Assembly (NCBI GenBank): GCA_021234155.1
Contig: JAJEKV010000059.1
Location: 1,469,844 to 1,533,843 of the forward strand
DNA: 64,000 bases
DNA from: Isoetes taiwanensis
Taxonomy: Eukaryota; Streptophyta; Lycopodiopsida; Isoetales; Isoetaceae
Direction: 5' to 3'
In this document: positions 1-11,165 of the stretch, one piece after another
Position numbering within the stretch: the stretch's first letter is position 1
How the letters are laid out: every line of letters begins with the position of its first letter
Program-made: the position numbers and the translations under genes
The notes under the pieces: generated by a model
Database searches by the model: none
Told to the model about the DNA's origin: nothing
What the model saw: only the letters and a program-made list of their open reading frames with translations

Positions 1-2055
1 ATCCAAGTATTGGGTTAAAGGTCCTTGTAGTTCTTGTGATAAATGAAATATATTTATTATTTGAGTCCCAATTATTTTGGCTTGTTTGATTTCAAGTATT
101 AAACGCGGTAGGAGCGTTTCACTTTCTATTTTATTTTCCCTTCTGTATTTGGCCACTTTACCAAGGTTGTAGTCAGTTGACGAGTTAAGATTTGCACTTA
201 ACCAATTTTACAACTAAATAGACACATTGCTTATATTTTTTTAGAAATACAGTAATTGTTAGGATGCATTAGTTTGTCATAGGTTTGCAAAAAAAGAAAG
301 TTCAAAGATTTTTTAAGGAAATAAAAAAAGAGAAGGTACGAATTTGGAGCCAATGCAGAGTGTTTGAGGCATAAGACTCAATATAGAAATCGCCATTTTA
401 AGTTCCAAATGTTGTTACTTGTTCTCAAAACCTAGTACTTGCTCATAGGTAGGTTTGAGGGAAGGCATGAATTTGGAGACAATCTATATGTGCTTTTGGC
501 AACCATTTCACTTACAGAAACACAACAATCTATAATAGTAGAATGCATGTTCTTATTTATTGCTATTCTTAGAGCGTGAAGCAAGACTGAGCCCTACATT
601 TTCACATACTAAAATCTTGGTTTAAGATAAGTCCGTGTTCATTTATGTTAAAAAAGAAGGGGGGGAGGGGTGGCACGCTAGAGGCTATAAAAGGATGGGA
701 AATTAGGGCAAAGTAATATAAAGACTTAGAGGTCCTTTGTTTGGCATTTTCATATCATAAACAATATGGTTCTTTCTGTCAAATACATGATAAACCAATT
801 ACAATTGCATTATCATCCCAAGTCCAACAAAAATGGCAGAAGTAATTCTTTACATAGTTTTACTTTGAGGTGGTTATATCCATGATTGATGGTTTATCTA
901 GCACTAGTGGTATTTATGTAGTTCGTGATTCATTGTTTGCTAGGTATTTTACGTGAATGTGAAGCCATCAGGTCAACACTTAATTCAATGTGTTGTAGAT
1001 TGCTATTGACAAGCACACATGTCCTTTTAAGCATCAGTTAAGAAACGGATCATTCAGAGTCTACTATGCACTGACCATGTTTCCATGCATCATGAAACCA
1101 ACATCTATATTCTAGCACTCAATAAACCGTATTGAATCTATACCAGATATGGTGTTGGAATTTTCATCCTTGACTGCAATCATACTACATCTGTACGCAA
1201 CCAAACAAGCTACGATTTTCATCTTCTTCTTCTATAGAATTGCTTCTAACATAATTTTGAGGTAATACATTTAAGCACTTCATGCTCATGAGGCTATAGA
1301 GCAGAATTCTACAAGCTTGTTAACATGTCAGAAACATATTCTCATTGTCTTGGATCTTATACACAGCCAAATGCAATTTATAAAATGCACATACTTAGTA
1401 GAGATTCTTCTATTAATAGCAAAGTGGGCATGGATGGATGAAGAAGTACAGTTAGAAATACATCTATTGGCACTAAAGTCAAGTCCTTCAATTTCCTCAA
1501 GTTCACTTTTTGTAGAAGTTAACTTATTTAGTACAATGAATAGGTCAGAATGTGAGCATGTTTAAGGCATCCTAGGCATGCCAAAGAAACAAAAATCAGT
1601 ACAACTTTAGAACTCTCTACTCCATGTCAAATATTTGATGTTTGGAGCCTTTAGATTCAAGCTTTGACATGTAGTTTAAAGTGGCCAGAAATGGGAAATC
1701 ACTGCAAAAGTACTTGATAAAGCTCCCTTCACTCTACTATAAAATTGGTAGGAAGAACTATACCAATCATATCCCTGTAGATTCAAACTATCTGGATTCT
1801 TTTAAAATGACACGAATAGGCATTACCTCACATGAATTTGTAGACCGCCTTCATGCAGTACATCCTTAAGGTTGCGTTAAAAAGTGATTAGAGTTGGATT
1901 AAAGCGATTAAAGTTGGTTAAAAAAAAATAAAAAAATCTCTAAAATGTTAAGGCGATGTTGACAATCTTGTCCCTCATATTTATTCTTCTTTTTTCTCAT
2001 AGTCATCCATCGTAGAGCGCTTTCTAAAATTCATCTCCTATTTTTTCACATTTTA
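1..2055. other. AT-rich intergenic DNA, no gene recognised
   Basis: I see no supportable gene here. Two short open frames near 1.3-1.57 kb and 1.68-1.87 kb have no recognisable motif and lie in AT-rich sequence, so I treat them as chance. A G-run followed by a TATAAAAG-like string lies near 660-695 but no gene follows it. Confidence 0.5.
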
Positions 2056-2059
2056 CTTT

Positions 2060-3420
2060 AGTAAATGTCGTATGATGTTGCCCCAATCTTCAACAATATG
2101 CCATCTATATCTACAATGGAAGTTCTATAAGCCTCGAAGCCCTTGGGGCACAATGTCAAAAGCCTTTGCAAAGTCAACGAAGCAACAATAGAGATCCTGG
2201 CGGCGGTTTCTGCCGTCTTTAACAAAGGTCTGAAGTGCGAATACATAGTCAATGATGGAGTGCCAGGGGCTAAATCCTACTTATATGAGTGCTTGCACTT
2301 TTGTCTCCTCTGCCCACATCGTCAATTGTTGTTTAAGGATGTTGGCCATCAATTTTGAAAAAAGTGAACTGACCATGATTATTCTGTAGTTGGGTGGATC
2401 TTTTTCTGCCTTATAGATGGAGACTACCTACTGGTCCACTGTTGGTGTTGGAGAAAATCCTTCCTGTAATGCCTTGTTGAATAGTGCAGTCAGGATGGGC
2501 AGTATTGGTGGTCCCGCCCATTTAATCAACTCTGCTTGCATGCTGTTCAAATCTGCCGCTTGCCATTGGCGAGACATTGCAGGCCTTGAGTGACATCCAC
2601 TTCTGTGATTACCAAGGCCGGACCCCTCTGTGGAGGTACCTCTACTTGGACTCCCGGAGGATCATTGAGCTAGCGGAAGTATTGTACCCATTAGTCGACA
2701 CTGACATTTCCTACAAGCTACAGAGATTGTCTCAGCATCTTTCTCAAAAATGTCCTAGGATCTCTATCTAGGATGTAAAACATTTCCCTCTGATGGTCCC
2801 TTTGACTTTCTTTTCTTTTATGAAAAACTGGTACTGTCTGATCGCAAGGGGGCATAGACCATGTTCAGTGACTTGTCGAAGCTAGAGCTTGAGCTCCCTA
2901 CATTCAACATCAAACCACTGATTACGGGGAACAGTTGTACTTCGCAAGGTCCTCTGAGGTGCCTTCTGCCAAAGCATCTCTTCGCAACAGTCATAAGCAT
3001 TGTGACCAACTAGTCAATCTGTTGTTGTAGCATACGGAGCTATAAAATTCCCTCTAGGTCAGTTACTAGCATCTCGACATAAGTCTCGACACGATCGTAA
3101 TCTAGCTACAATTTTTTTTTTTTTTGGAGGGGGGAGGGGGGGGGGGGGTCATATATAGTCCAAGTAAACTTCCAATCTACTTGGAGAAAGAGCGGTTGGT
3201 GATCTGACTCAGTCTCCTTGTCTTTGCTGTCAATGCCCACATGGAGTTGGGCAATGAGGTGCAGCCGTTTCCCTGATTTTTCTACAAGCAGATGTAGCTG
3301 GCAGATAGTGTCCATTGCACCAAACCATTGTAGAAGACTAAGACAAAGATGCTACACATCTGAAGCAATTTTCGGCGATGTCGTGTGCCTGGTGGACTGC
3401 GTCAGCTAATATTTGTGGCC
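2060..3420 (-). pseudogene. Decayed LINE (non-LTR retrotransposon) ORF2 remnant
   Basis: Read on the minus strand in several frames, this stretch gives the pieces of a non-LTR retrotransposon polymerase in the expected order. Near 3.2 kb is ESDHQPLFLQVD, like the SDH motif that closes the AP-endonuclease domain. Near 2.9 kb is NQWFDVECRELK, like the linker between endonuclease and reverse transcriptase. Near 2.35-2.45 kb is an NYR-type box, and near 2.16 kb is DFAKAFDIVP, which matches the reverse-transcriptase core DFxKAFD. Stops and frameshifts separate the pieces, and the YADD box and C-terminal part are missing, so this is a dead 5'- and 3'-truncated copy. The family is inferred from motifs only; the clade is not resolved. 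Confidence 0.6.
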
Positions 3421-3879
3421 AAGCAGTCTCTACGGGGCGGAGCTGCAACACATCTTCCATCAATGGGTCAAACTACAATTATATAAGACCCCCATTGTAT
3501 CGAGTGTTTCAATATTTTGAGGTGGTGCCGTCTGGGCCGTCCAGATCTGAGATCGACGGCCCAAATTGAACCACCACTTAAGCTTCCCCCTTATCCAGTG
3601 GTCTAGTATTTGAGGTGCCGTTGTCTGGGCCAACCAGATATGAGATTGACGGCTGAGATAGCCCCCTTTTGGGTGAACATGCACCATGTCTATAAGCTAT
3701 CGGATGAAAAGGGAAGGAGAAATCCTAGCCCTTGAATTTTGTAAGGAAGGTGCAAGGAAGGTGCCAAAAAGTGAATTTGGTGTAGCAAATTCTAACCATT
3801 AGATCAAAAGGTGAGAATAAATCCTAGCCATTAAGTTTCTATATTAAATGGGTTTTTTTTTTAAGAGATGAGATCATAC
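3421..3879. repeat. Intergenic DNA with a degenerate direct repeat
   Basis: No gene is seen. A block of about 50 bp around a GTCTGGGCC core occurs at about 3511-3560 and again at 3605-3653, an imperfect direct repeat with a period near 95 bp. Two short related strings (AATCCTAGCC) follow at about 3722 and 3823. This may be a worn MITE. Confidence 0.35.
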
Positions 3880-4509
3880 TCCCATTCCTTGGCGCCTCCG
3901 CCTGGCGCCTGGCGCCTGGCGCCTGCCTGAGGCGCTGCCTGAGGCCTGCCCGAGCGGATGCAGTGATGGATGGCGTTGGAGCAGCGGCAGTGAAGGATGG
4001 CGCCCCTGTGTGTGCCTGAGTGGATGTCCGCCTGCGCGCATACCTGGGGGTGCTGGCGCCTTGGCGCAGGGCTGGTGGATGGGTGAGGAGGCACCTCCGA
4101 TGGGCGATTTCCCTGAGCGGTTTTTCTGAGCGCCGCCTTCCCTGCGTGTCTGGGCGATTGGCGTTGGGGGCGTCTGTTTTCCAGCACCCAGTTGTGAAGA
4201 GGTTACGGTTCCGAGTTGCTTGGTGAAGCTTTGCCTGCTGGAGGTATGAAGGTATGCTTGTTGCTTGTGCAACAGCATGGATTTTTGGATCGGTGAGCAG
4301 CCATAGTCATCCTGGCAACGGTTTTTTCCCAGGTGGTTTTTAATCCGGGTCATGATGGTTGTGTTCTAGCTCACGTTGTGCTTTGGTTTAAGGGCTTCGG
4401 CCCATGTTCTTGTTTGGACTTCGGTCCAGGACTTCGGTCCCTTATGTACTTGGTCCCATAACTCGATTGGGTTCCGCGGACGTTAAAAATTTTTCCTTCC
4501 TTCCTTCCA
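3880..4509 (+). mobile_element. SINE-like retroelement copy A with TTCC tail
   Basis: This 0.6-kb block recurs at 28617-29219. Shared parts are a GC-rich head with GGCGCC clusters, a middle with GATGGATGGCG, GAGGCACCTCC and TTTTTGGATCG/TG, and a tail of repeated CTTCGG(T/C)CC words followed by CCCATAACYCGATTGGGTTC and a TTCC repeat. Copy A ends in only three or four TTCC units. The lack of a convincing ORF, the size and the simple-repeat tail suggest a non-autonomous retroelement mobilised by a LINE. I could not find an A/B-box promoter or a clean target duplication, so SINE is an inference; a LINE 3'-UTR fragment is the alternative. Open frames across it differ between copies. Confidence 0.45.
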
Positions 4510-4717
4510 TTAAGAAAAAGTTAGTAAGGTGGCAAAACATTTATGAGTGGACTTTCCAAGAAGCTTTTTTTTTTTTAATTGCCTTCAAAGACACGTAACT
4601 TGCAGTAGAGGGGTTGGATGAAGGTGTGGCCCAGGCCTTTGGATTCCTCTCGGCGAGAGCTTTCCAATGAGTGGTACTTTGGTCACCGTTCCATCGCAGT
4701 TGGGGCCCACGTGATCG
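4510..4717. other. Short spacer, nothing recognised
   Basis: Unremarkable sequence between the SINE-like copy and the minisatellite. I see no gene or repeat in it. Confidence 0.4.
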
Positions 4718-6285
4718 ACTTCTAAGAATCTTCTTAGAATCTTAAGATTTTATGAAATCTATGTAATTTAAGGGAATCTTCATGAGATCTTTAAGAATTA
4801 GAGGAATCTCCATAGAACCTTAAAGAATCTAAAGGAATCTCAAGAGGATCTTTGGAATCTAGGAGAATCTTCGTAGGATCTTAGAATCTAAGAGAATCTA
4901 CATAGAATCTTACAAATCTATGGGATTCTTGGGAAAATCTTTGGAAATCTAGGGGAATCCTCATAAGATCTCAGGAAGCTAAGAGAATCTACATAGAATC
5001 TTGGGGAATGTAGAGGAATCTTGGAATAGTCTTTGGTAATTTATGGAATCTCAAGAGAATCTTAGAGACTATGGGAATCTCAAGAGGATCTATGGGAATC
5101 TAGAGAATCTCATAGAATATTTAAGAACCTAGGGGAATCTTGATAGCATCTTAGAGAATCTAGGAGAATCTACATAGAATCTTGGGGAATCTATGTGAAT
5201 CTTGAGAGAATATTTTGGAATGTAGGGGATTCCTGATGGAATCTTTAAGAATCTAGGGGAATCTTGATGGAATCTTTGAGGACCCACAGCAAGGGAATCT
5301 CGAGAGAATTTATGGAAACCTAGGGAATCTTCATAGAATATTTGAGAATCTAGGGGAATCATGATAGGATCTTCGAGAATCTAGGAGAATCTACATAGAA
5401 TCTTTGAGAATCTAGAGGAATCTTAATAGAATCTTTAATATTCTAGGCGAATCTTGATGGAATTTTGGAGGACCTAAGGAATGTTCATAAGTTATAAGGA
5501 AATTTAAAGGAATCTTCATAAAATCTTTAGAAATCTAGGGGAATCTTGATGAAATCTTTGAGGACCTAGAGGAATCTTCATAGATTGTAAGGGAATCCAA
5601 GAAAATTTACATAGAATCATGGGGAATCTAGGTGAATCTTGGGGCAGTCTTTAAAAAACTAGGGGAATCTCGAGAGGATCTAAGGGAATCGAAGGAAATC
5701 TGCATAGAATATTTGAGAATCTAGGGGAATCTTCTTAGGATCTTACAGAATCTAGGAGAACCTACATAGAATCTTGGGGAATTTATACGAATTTTGAGAG
5801 AATCTTTGAGAATCTAGAGGAAACTTGGTGGAATCTTTGAGATTTTAGGGGAATCTTAAAGAATCTAAGGGAATCTTTGTAGGATCTAAAGGAATCTTCT
5901 TAAAATCTTTAGTAATTGAGGGGAATCTTGACGAAATCTTGGAGAACCTAAAGGAATCTTCATAGAATCTAAGGAAATCAAAGAAAATTCACATAGAATC
6001 GTGGGGATTTTAGGTGAATCTCGAGACAATCTTTGGGAATCTAGGGAATCTCAAGGGCACCTTAGGGAATCTATGGGAATCTCATGAAAACCTTTGAGAA
6101 TCTTGAGGAATCCAAGGGAATCTTCATAAAATTCTTGAGAATATAGAGGAATCTAGGGGAGCCTTTACAAATTTTGTATGAATCTAGGAGAATCTACATA
6201 GAATCTTGAGGAATTTATGAGCATCTTGGAATAGTTTTGAGAATCTAGAGAAATCTTTGTAGAATCTTAAAAATCTAAGGGCATC
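4718..6285. repeat. Degenerate GAATCT minisatellite, about 1.6 kb
   Basis: The whole stretch is built from words like GAATCTAGGGGAATCTT and ATAGAATCTTTGAG repeated head to tail with frequent substitutions and small indels. Higher-order units of roughly 55-70 bp can be picked out, for example AATCTACATAGAATCTTGGGGAATCT recurring near 4.98, 5.17 and 5.76 kb in varied form. Stops occur in all frames over most of its length, so I see no coding role. The left edge is the first GAATCTTCTTAG words near 4.72 kb; the right edge is the start of unrelated sequence before the GT repeat. Confidence 0.85.
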
Positions 6286-6340
6286 TTCCACCATCCACAT
6301 TGTAGGGTCGGCCTCGTGTAGTCCTTCTTAGTACAAACAC

Positions 6341-6341
<1 letters not shown>

Positions 6342-6430
<89 letters not shown>
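6342..6430. repeat. (GT)n microsatellite
   Basis: An uninterrupted dinucleotide run of about 44 units. It immediately follows the GAATCT minisatellite, so the two simple-sequence tracts sit side by side. Confidence 0.98.
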
Positions 6431-6432
<2 letters not shown>

Positions 6433-6628
6433 TGTGTACATTCAAGGCTTGCTTTGAGGCATCTTGAAAGTAGAGTCAAGCCAATGATGGTTCTCCAAAT
6501 GGGACGTATAAGAGCATAGGTGCATCCAAGTTGAAACTGAAGAGGAGCACTATCAGCTGTGGCAATACCTAGATGTTTGCATCCTCATCAAGCTTTGGGA
6601 TATTGGTGCCCTTGAACATGTTAAGACA

Positions 6629-7205
6629 ATGCACTATAAGGTCGAGATCAACCCCACTTGCATGTGGTCACCTGGGCTACCTCCATACACATTTGCCACT
6701 AAAAAGTGCAGATTGATAACTTCCCTTCGCACAGGTGCACATCCCTTGCGAATTATGAAAGGTAGATGGGCTCGAGAGGCACGGGAGGATAGACTGTGTC
6801 TATGTTGCCAATATGAAGATGAAAGCCACACTCTGCAACATTGTCTGGCATTCAGTCACATTCATGACTATCTTTGAAGTTGATCTGCCCTAACTAGCAA
6901 CTGCATGCATTGTTGGATACAATGTTAGTGGGCTCGCTAGGATCTTATCTCCGAGACATCATGGATGCCCGCACTCTCTTATGTCCTCGGACGATGCACT
7001 GCGATAAATCATAATGTACCATTGTCATATATCATTGTACAGTCGCTTAGCATACCTATTACTACCAAGTGTTTTCCCTTGAAAACCCTCTCTCAGCGAC
7101 TGGTTTTTAATCCTAGTAGTAATATGCTTGTTGCATTCCTTGTTTGGATCTCATATGCTTGTTTGTTTGTTTGTTAAAAAATCTATTCTATTCTATTCTA
7201 TTCTC
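6629..7205 (+). pseudogene. LINE ORF2 C-terminal zinc-finger fragment with pentanucleotide tail
   Basis: An 82-codon frame at 6629-6877 contains LRTGAHPLRI, GRWAREAREDRLCLCC and ESHTLQHC. The pattern Arg-x-C-x-x-C followed about ten residues later by H-x4-C is typical of the zinc-binding region (zf-RVT-like) at the C-terminus of many LINE ORF2 proteins, after LRTGxHPL. About 300 bp of non-coding sequence follows, ending in a short run of TTCTA units at about 7180-7202, which may be the retrotransposon 3' tail. Everything upstream of the finger is missing, so the copy is 5'-truncated. The plus orientation agrees with finger, UTR and tail in that order. Confidence 0.5.
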
Positions 7206-7599
7206 TGGGACGATAAAAATCAATTCAGTTCAATATTTTGATCTTTTTCCATGGCCAACTCTTTTCTTAAAAAAATAAAAGGTTGCTGGAGCTTGTGGAG
7301 AGGAAACCCAAACCTAGAGGTCGGGAAATAGTTTGTTCTATTGGTGCTATTAGGCAAGAAGACAAAGAGGATCCACTAAGTCTTGGCACAACAAGAAGGT
7401 AAGTATTTGAATAGGTTATCTGTTAGAAGAGCAATGGTCTTCTTTTTTTTCGAAAAAAACTGGAAAGTGAAGTACCATAACATAGCCATTCTAAGAACCC
7501 CTCCCAGCATCTGGCCCATGGTGGCTGCTGTTGTTGAGCAAAGTCTGCCATCTGCTACTACCGAAGGTGCCATAGCTCATTCATTATCAAATTTGACAG
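7206..7599. other. Non-coding spacer, nothing firm
   Basis: A frame over 7383-7640 ends in GNQLL followed by a stop and MYGK, so its last part may belong to the PPR remnant that follows. I see nothing else that is recognisable. Confidence 0.3.
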
Positions 7600-7925
7600 C
7601 ATTGAATAGGGGACATAGGTTTTTAGGAAACCAGCTTCTTTAGATGTATGGTAAATCTAGAGCTTTGCAGAATGTCCATGTAGTATTTGAGAACATATTA
7701 ATGAGGTACAAGAAGTGCTTGCAAAAATGGGTGAGAAGGATTTGTTATCATGGAATGTGATGCTTGCAGGATAGATTGAACATGGATTTCTTCTTAAAGC
7801 AATTGAGCTCTTCAGGGAAATGCCCCGCCACGATTTGGCTCTCTAGAATGCCATAGTTAATATATATGCCAACCATGGGGAGCTTAAAAAAGCTTTAATT
7901 TTATCTCAGCAGATGCCTGAAAATG
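7600..7925 (+). pseudogene. PPR (PLS-type) protein remnant
   Basis: Read in one or two frames, the plus strand gives GNQLL-stop-MYGKSRALQNVHVVFENI, then KDLLSWNVMLAG-stop, then AIELFREMP and IYANHGELKKALILSQQMPEND. These are the signatures of plant pentatricopeptide-repeat proteins of the PLS class, which bind organellar RNA and often guide editing. In-frame stops and the short length, about three repeats, make it a dead fragment. It ends abruptly where the minus-strand Rep-like ORF begins, so the junction near 7.92 kb is probably an insertion boundary. Confidence 0.6.
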
Positions 7926-8640
7926 ATGGGTTCAAGTCCTTTAGTGTCCTGCACATTATTTTGGCTCCAGCTGGCTTTGTGGTGTTCCATCTCATAGCTA
8001 CTTTGAGTAATGCTGCAGCACCACAGACTCCTACTGTTTTGAGTTTGGTTGTGGCTTGGAAGTGCAAATGATCTAGATTTGATCCACGCTCTGTTGCAAC
8101 TAATCCTGCATGACAATGCTCAATAAAGAACTCTAAGATATTGTCTATGAATTTTGGATCAACATCTGTGCCCCCAATTCCTATTGTTATGGATACATCT
8201 CCACCAACTGGCCCTTTAGTTTTGCGTTGTTGCTTGTTCTTCCCCTGCTTCTTTGTTCCCTTTTTTTTTTTTTTTTCTTTGGTTATTTTCAGAACAATCT
8301 GTGTCACTTGGGCTAGATGTATGAATGCTAATCAAATATGTATCATCATCTTCAATAAGGGGTTGCTTTCCTTTTCTTGTCTGCCTAACAGGACTGCAAT
8401 CTCTAATAGGGCTAGATGGTCCAGGATCTTGACGTGGCGGAGACTTATTTACATGTAATGTGTTGCAAAATACCTCAACACGTTTGTTGATTTGCGCCTC
8501 TTTAGCTTCAACGACATTTTCTTGTGCATGATGATTTATCTTATACGTGATGCCTTCTGCCTGCATGATTCCCGTTCGTGATGTTAAGCCTGGGCCTCGT
8601 CTGTTTCGTGCCATTCGTCTCATTGTAATATCTAGAATTG
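7906..8640 (-). pseudogene. HUH-endonuclease (Rep)-like transposon ORF, frameshifted
   Basis: On the minus strand a frame of 133 codons (8307-7906) reads SITIGIGGTDVDPKFIDNIL, then ATERGSNLDHLHFQATTKL, then TTKPAGAKIMCRTLKD. The box HLHFQ is a HUH motif (His-hydrophobic-His) preceded by ERG. Spacing of about 45 residues between the SITIGI strand and HLHFQ fits motifs I and II of Rep-type nickases. The overall look resembles Rep domains of eukaryotic Replitron-like elements, known from family knowledge only. Upstream, 8640-8260 encodes a hydrophilic N-terminal part (MARNRRGPGL...) in another frame; the two frames meet at a 14-18 bp A-run, so one slip separates them. The tyrosine motif III and the rest of the protein are missing at the 7.9-kb end. 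Confidence 0.45.
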
Positions 8641-9488
8641 AAAAAACAACACAATTGTTAATAACTAGTAATGGTATTAATAATATGAGTAACACGAGCT
8701 TCTAAAACTAGTAAACCATAAAAAAATCTAGATTTTGCTAGATATTGTAGCATTTGATTTTTGCGTAGAAACTAAAAAAATGTTCATAATGTTTGACATT
8801 GATAGGAAGGCTGAGATTTTAAAGTTTTAAGCTTAAAGAATGGGCAGTAGATATAAAGAAAGGGCGACATTTTAAATTTCTAAGGGAAATAGTTAACCAA
8901 GTAAAGGTGAAGACAGCCGAAATTGGAGACAGCCGGAATTAGGGCAAGGTTGGGGTTTGTGGAATCGAGAAGCTGGAGGTTAGGGTTTGTGGCCGGATGT
9001 AACTTGAGGATGTAGTGAAATCATCTGAGCATTATTTTCATCTTTCCAAGGAGCCAAGCAGGTTTCGTTTCCTTTGTTTTTGTAAGGCTTCAAGCTTTGG
9101 AAAAAAGGATTCATCACAGCTTAATGCCCTTCAGCTTATGATCGATCAAATTACATGGACATGAGGCTTTGAATAGGCTTAATAAGAACAATCAATAGCA
9201 GCCCGACCCCATTCTCAGGTATTCGAGCAAGCGAGCAACAACCCACTGCCTGGAATAAGTCGAATCAGATAAGTGAAAAAAAGACTTGGAGCACGATGAG
9301 GATTTGGGGCGGTTGATGCCGGATTCTGCAGCAGGGTTTGCCACAGGTTTAGGTCTGCTAAATTAGCTTAGTAACAAACTGGAAGATCTGGCTATGGCAG
9401 CACAGATTCAGGCATTTAATGAGGTGAACTCATGGCGTGGCAGAGCGAGATCAGAGCCGAATCCATAAACCTTGCATGAACCCTACAT
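8641..9488. other. Non-coding DNA upstream of the Rep-like ORF
   Basis: I see no gene. Being 5' of the minus-strand Rep-like frame and ending at the 83-bp repeat, it may be the flank of that element, but no terminal signal was recognised. Confidence 0.3.
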
Positions 9489-9579
9489 GAAACTCTAACA
9501 CTGTGAAACAGATAAAACAGAATGAAGAATGAATGATAATGATTGCTTTTTGCCAATATCTAGATATTCATGAAACTCT
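9489..9579. repeat. 83-bp repeat unit, left copy, ending in 8-bp duplication
   Basis: A unit starting GAAACTCTAACACTG occurs here and again at 13589, on the other side of the TIR element. GAAACTCT itself recurs at 9572-9579, directly before the element, and at 13589-13596, directly after it. The simplest reading is an old tandem repeat of period 83 into whose junction the element inserted, duplicating GAAACTCT. Confidence 0.7.
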
Positions 9580-9776
9580 CCCGGGGGTCTCACCATTGAA
9601 ACCCCGTATGACCCAAGAGCGTGACTGGGTAGGGGTTTTTTTGAACTCTCGACGTCCAGATATCACGGGAAGGCCGCCTCATACGATCGACCACCATTTC
9701 CCGTAGGTGGTCGAGAAGGGGAGTTGGGCGGAAGGTCTGATCAAGTAGCATCTACGTTAGGGCCTACTCCAACTCC

Positions 9777-10260
9777 ATGAGCTCTGCTGGTCGGTTTTCG
9801 GCTTATCTAATGCCGGTTTGGGTCTTCGGCATTCCGCCGCGTTTCAAGGCCATCCGGGCTATGCATTTCGAGGTACGCCATAGCAAAATTCTCTCGCCAT
9901 ATTTTTGTAGGGTTCTTCACTTGCCTTTTTTTTGTATGTTATGGCTAGTTCCTCTCTTATTCTAGAAGCTTGCAGGTTGAGGTTTTGTTGGTCTTTCTTT
10001 GTGGCGGGGTCGCTTTTTTTCGAAGGCGAACCTATTTGCTTTCATTTCGACCATTCTGATGAGCTTGAGGTACAAAATCCGGTGCTTCTGGATGGGGTTT
10101 CCTAAATATGAATATTGAAATAGGCTAACTCTGTTCTTTTTCCATAGAATTCCCAGAGCTTATGCTTTATCAATGCGATCCGGTTGAGTACTGGGAGCTG
10201 CTAATGCAAGCTGTTAGCATTTCCATCGTCTACATTGGTTGGGGATGCACGGATTTTCCT
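9777..10260 (+). other. Possible captured 5' exons inside TIR element 1
   Basis: An ATG-led frame at 9777 reads SSAGRFSAYLMPVWVFGIPP and meets a donor-like GAG/GTACGC at about 9872. A second exon-like block follows an acceptor-like CCATAG near 10147 and in one frame reads FPELMLYQCDPVEYWELL. The phases of these two blocks do not join simply, so they are weaker than the exon series at 11.2-12.1 kb. I do not recognise the protein. Confidence 0.25.
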
Positions 10261-10659
10261 TGGGCCAGGATCCGGGGGTGCTGGGCTTGCAGCATTTATA
10301 TAGCAAGGCTACTGTTATGCCCGTGAGGCAGTGCACTTGCTTGTTGTGTACTTCTTGGTCTAGCTAGAGATATGGCAGGCTGGTCGTCAAGCTAGTGTAG
10401 CTGGGGAACAAGGAAAATGGCAAACTGAACTTTGGTAGGTTAGTATTAGACTCCATGGCTGTAAGTTTCCTATTGTTGGGTAATTCATTTGAGCGTTCTG
10501 TTTTGATCTATGCATAAATGTCAATATTGTAAGTGTGATAGCTAGATGGTTTCTCTATAACTACTATATACAGCGACGGCTATGGCAGAGTCCACAGACT
10601 GTTGAATCCAGTGTACAGTATTTTGCATATTGTCTGTGTTCATTTTCTATCCTAACATT

Positions 10660-10945
10660 TTTGCAGATAGATCAGCTTGGCTTGCCCTTTTACCATATTC
10701 CGGGACCATAAGAAAACCACTTGGTTTTTATTTCTATTTTAATTTTTCCTGCAGATAGATCAAGTCAGCTTGGCTCGGGTTCGTTGTGTTCCACATCTGT
10801 GTTTCATTTTGTATCCTAACTTTTTTCTGCAGATAGATGAAGTCGGCTTGGCCATCACTCATTTTCTTCCAGGTTCTTTGCCTTGCAATGTGTGTGTTTG
10901 TTTTATACAAATAATCCAATTGCAGATAGTTCAGCTAGCTCTGGT
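10660..10945 (+). repeat. Four degenerate tandem copies of an acceptor-like block
   Basis: The string TGCAGATAGATCAGCTTGGC and close variants (TGCAGATAGATGAAGTCGGC, TGCAGATAGTTCAGCTAGC) occur four times, at about 10.66, 10.75, 10.83 and 10.92 kb, spaced 80-92 bp. Each is preceded by a pyrimidine-rich stretch, so each looks like a 3' splice site followed by the same short exon start. It may be a local amplification of an intron-exon border inside the captured gene. Confidence 0.6.
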
Positions 10946-11165
10946 CCAAACTTACAGTCCAGAGGTCGGTCTACCATGAATAATGGAAGTGGATTTCGCC
11001 TTGGGGCACAAGAAGTTCTGTAGCCAAAAGCTCTGCATGTTTTCGGATATTCTACTCTTGATACGTTGATTTTGTGGCTGGGTTAAAATCTAATTTGTAT
11101 TTCACTGCCGGATGGTTTTTCCACTAGAGACAAGGCGTTTACATGCCCATTTGATAATGTATTAG

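Noticed and set aside
1317-1565. 82-codon frame in the first 2 kb
   Set aside because: No motif, AT-rich, no splice or promoter context.
3861-4353. Overlapping frames of 108 and 159 codons on the minus strand
   Set aside because: They lie in the GC-rich head of SINE-like copy A, where lack of stops is expected, and do not match copy B.
6267-6479. His-Thr repeat protein on the minus strand
   Set aside because: Translation of the GT microsatellite.
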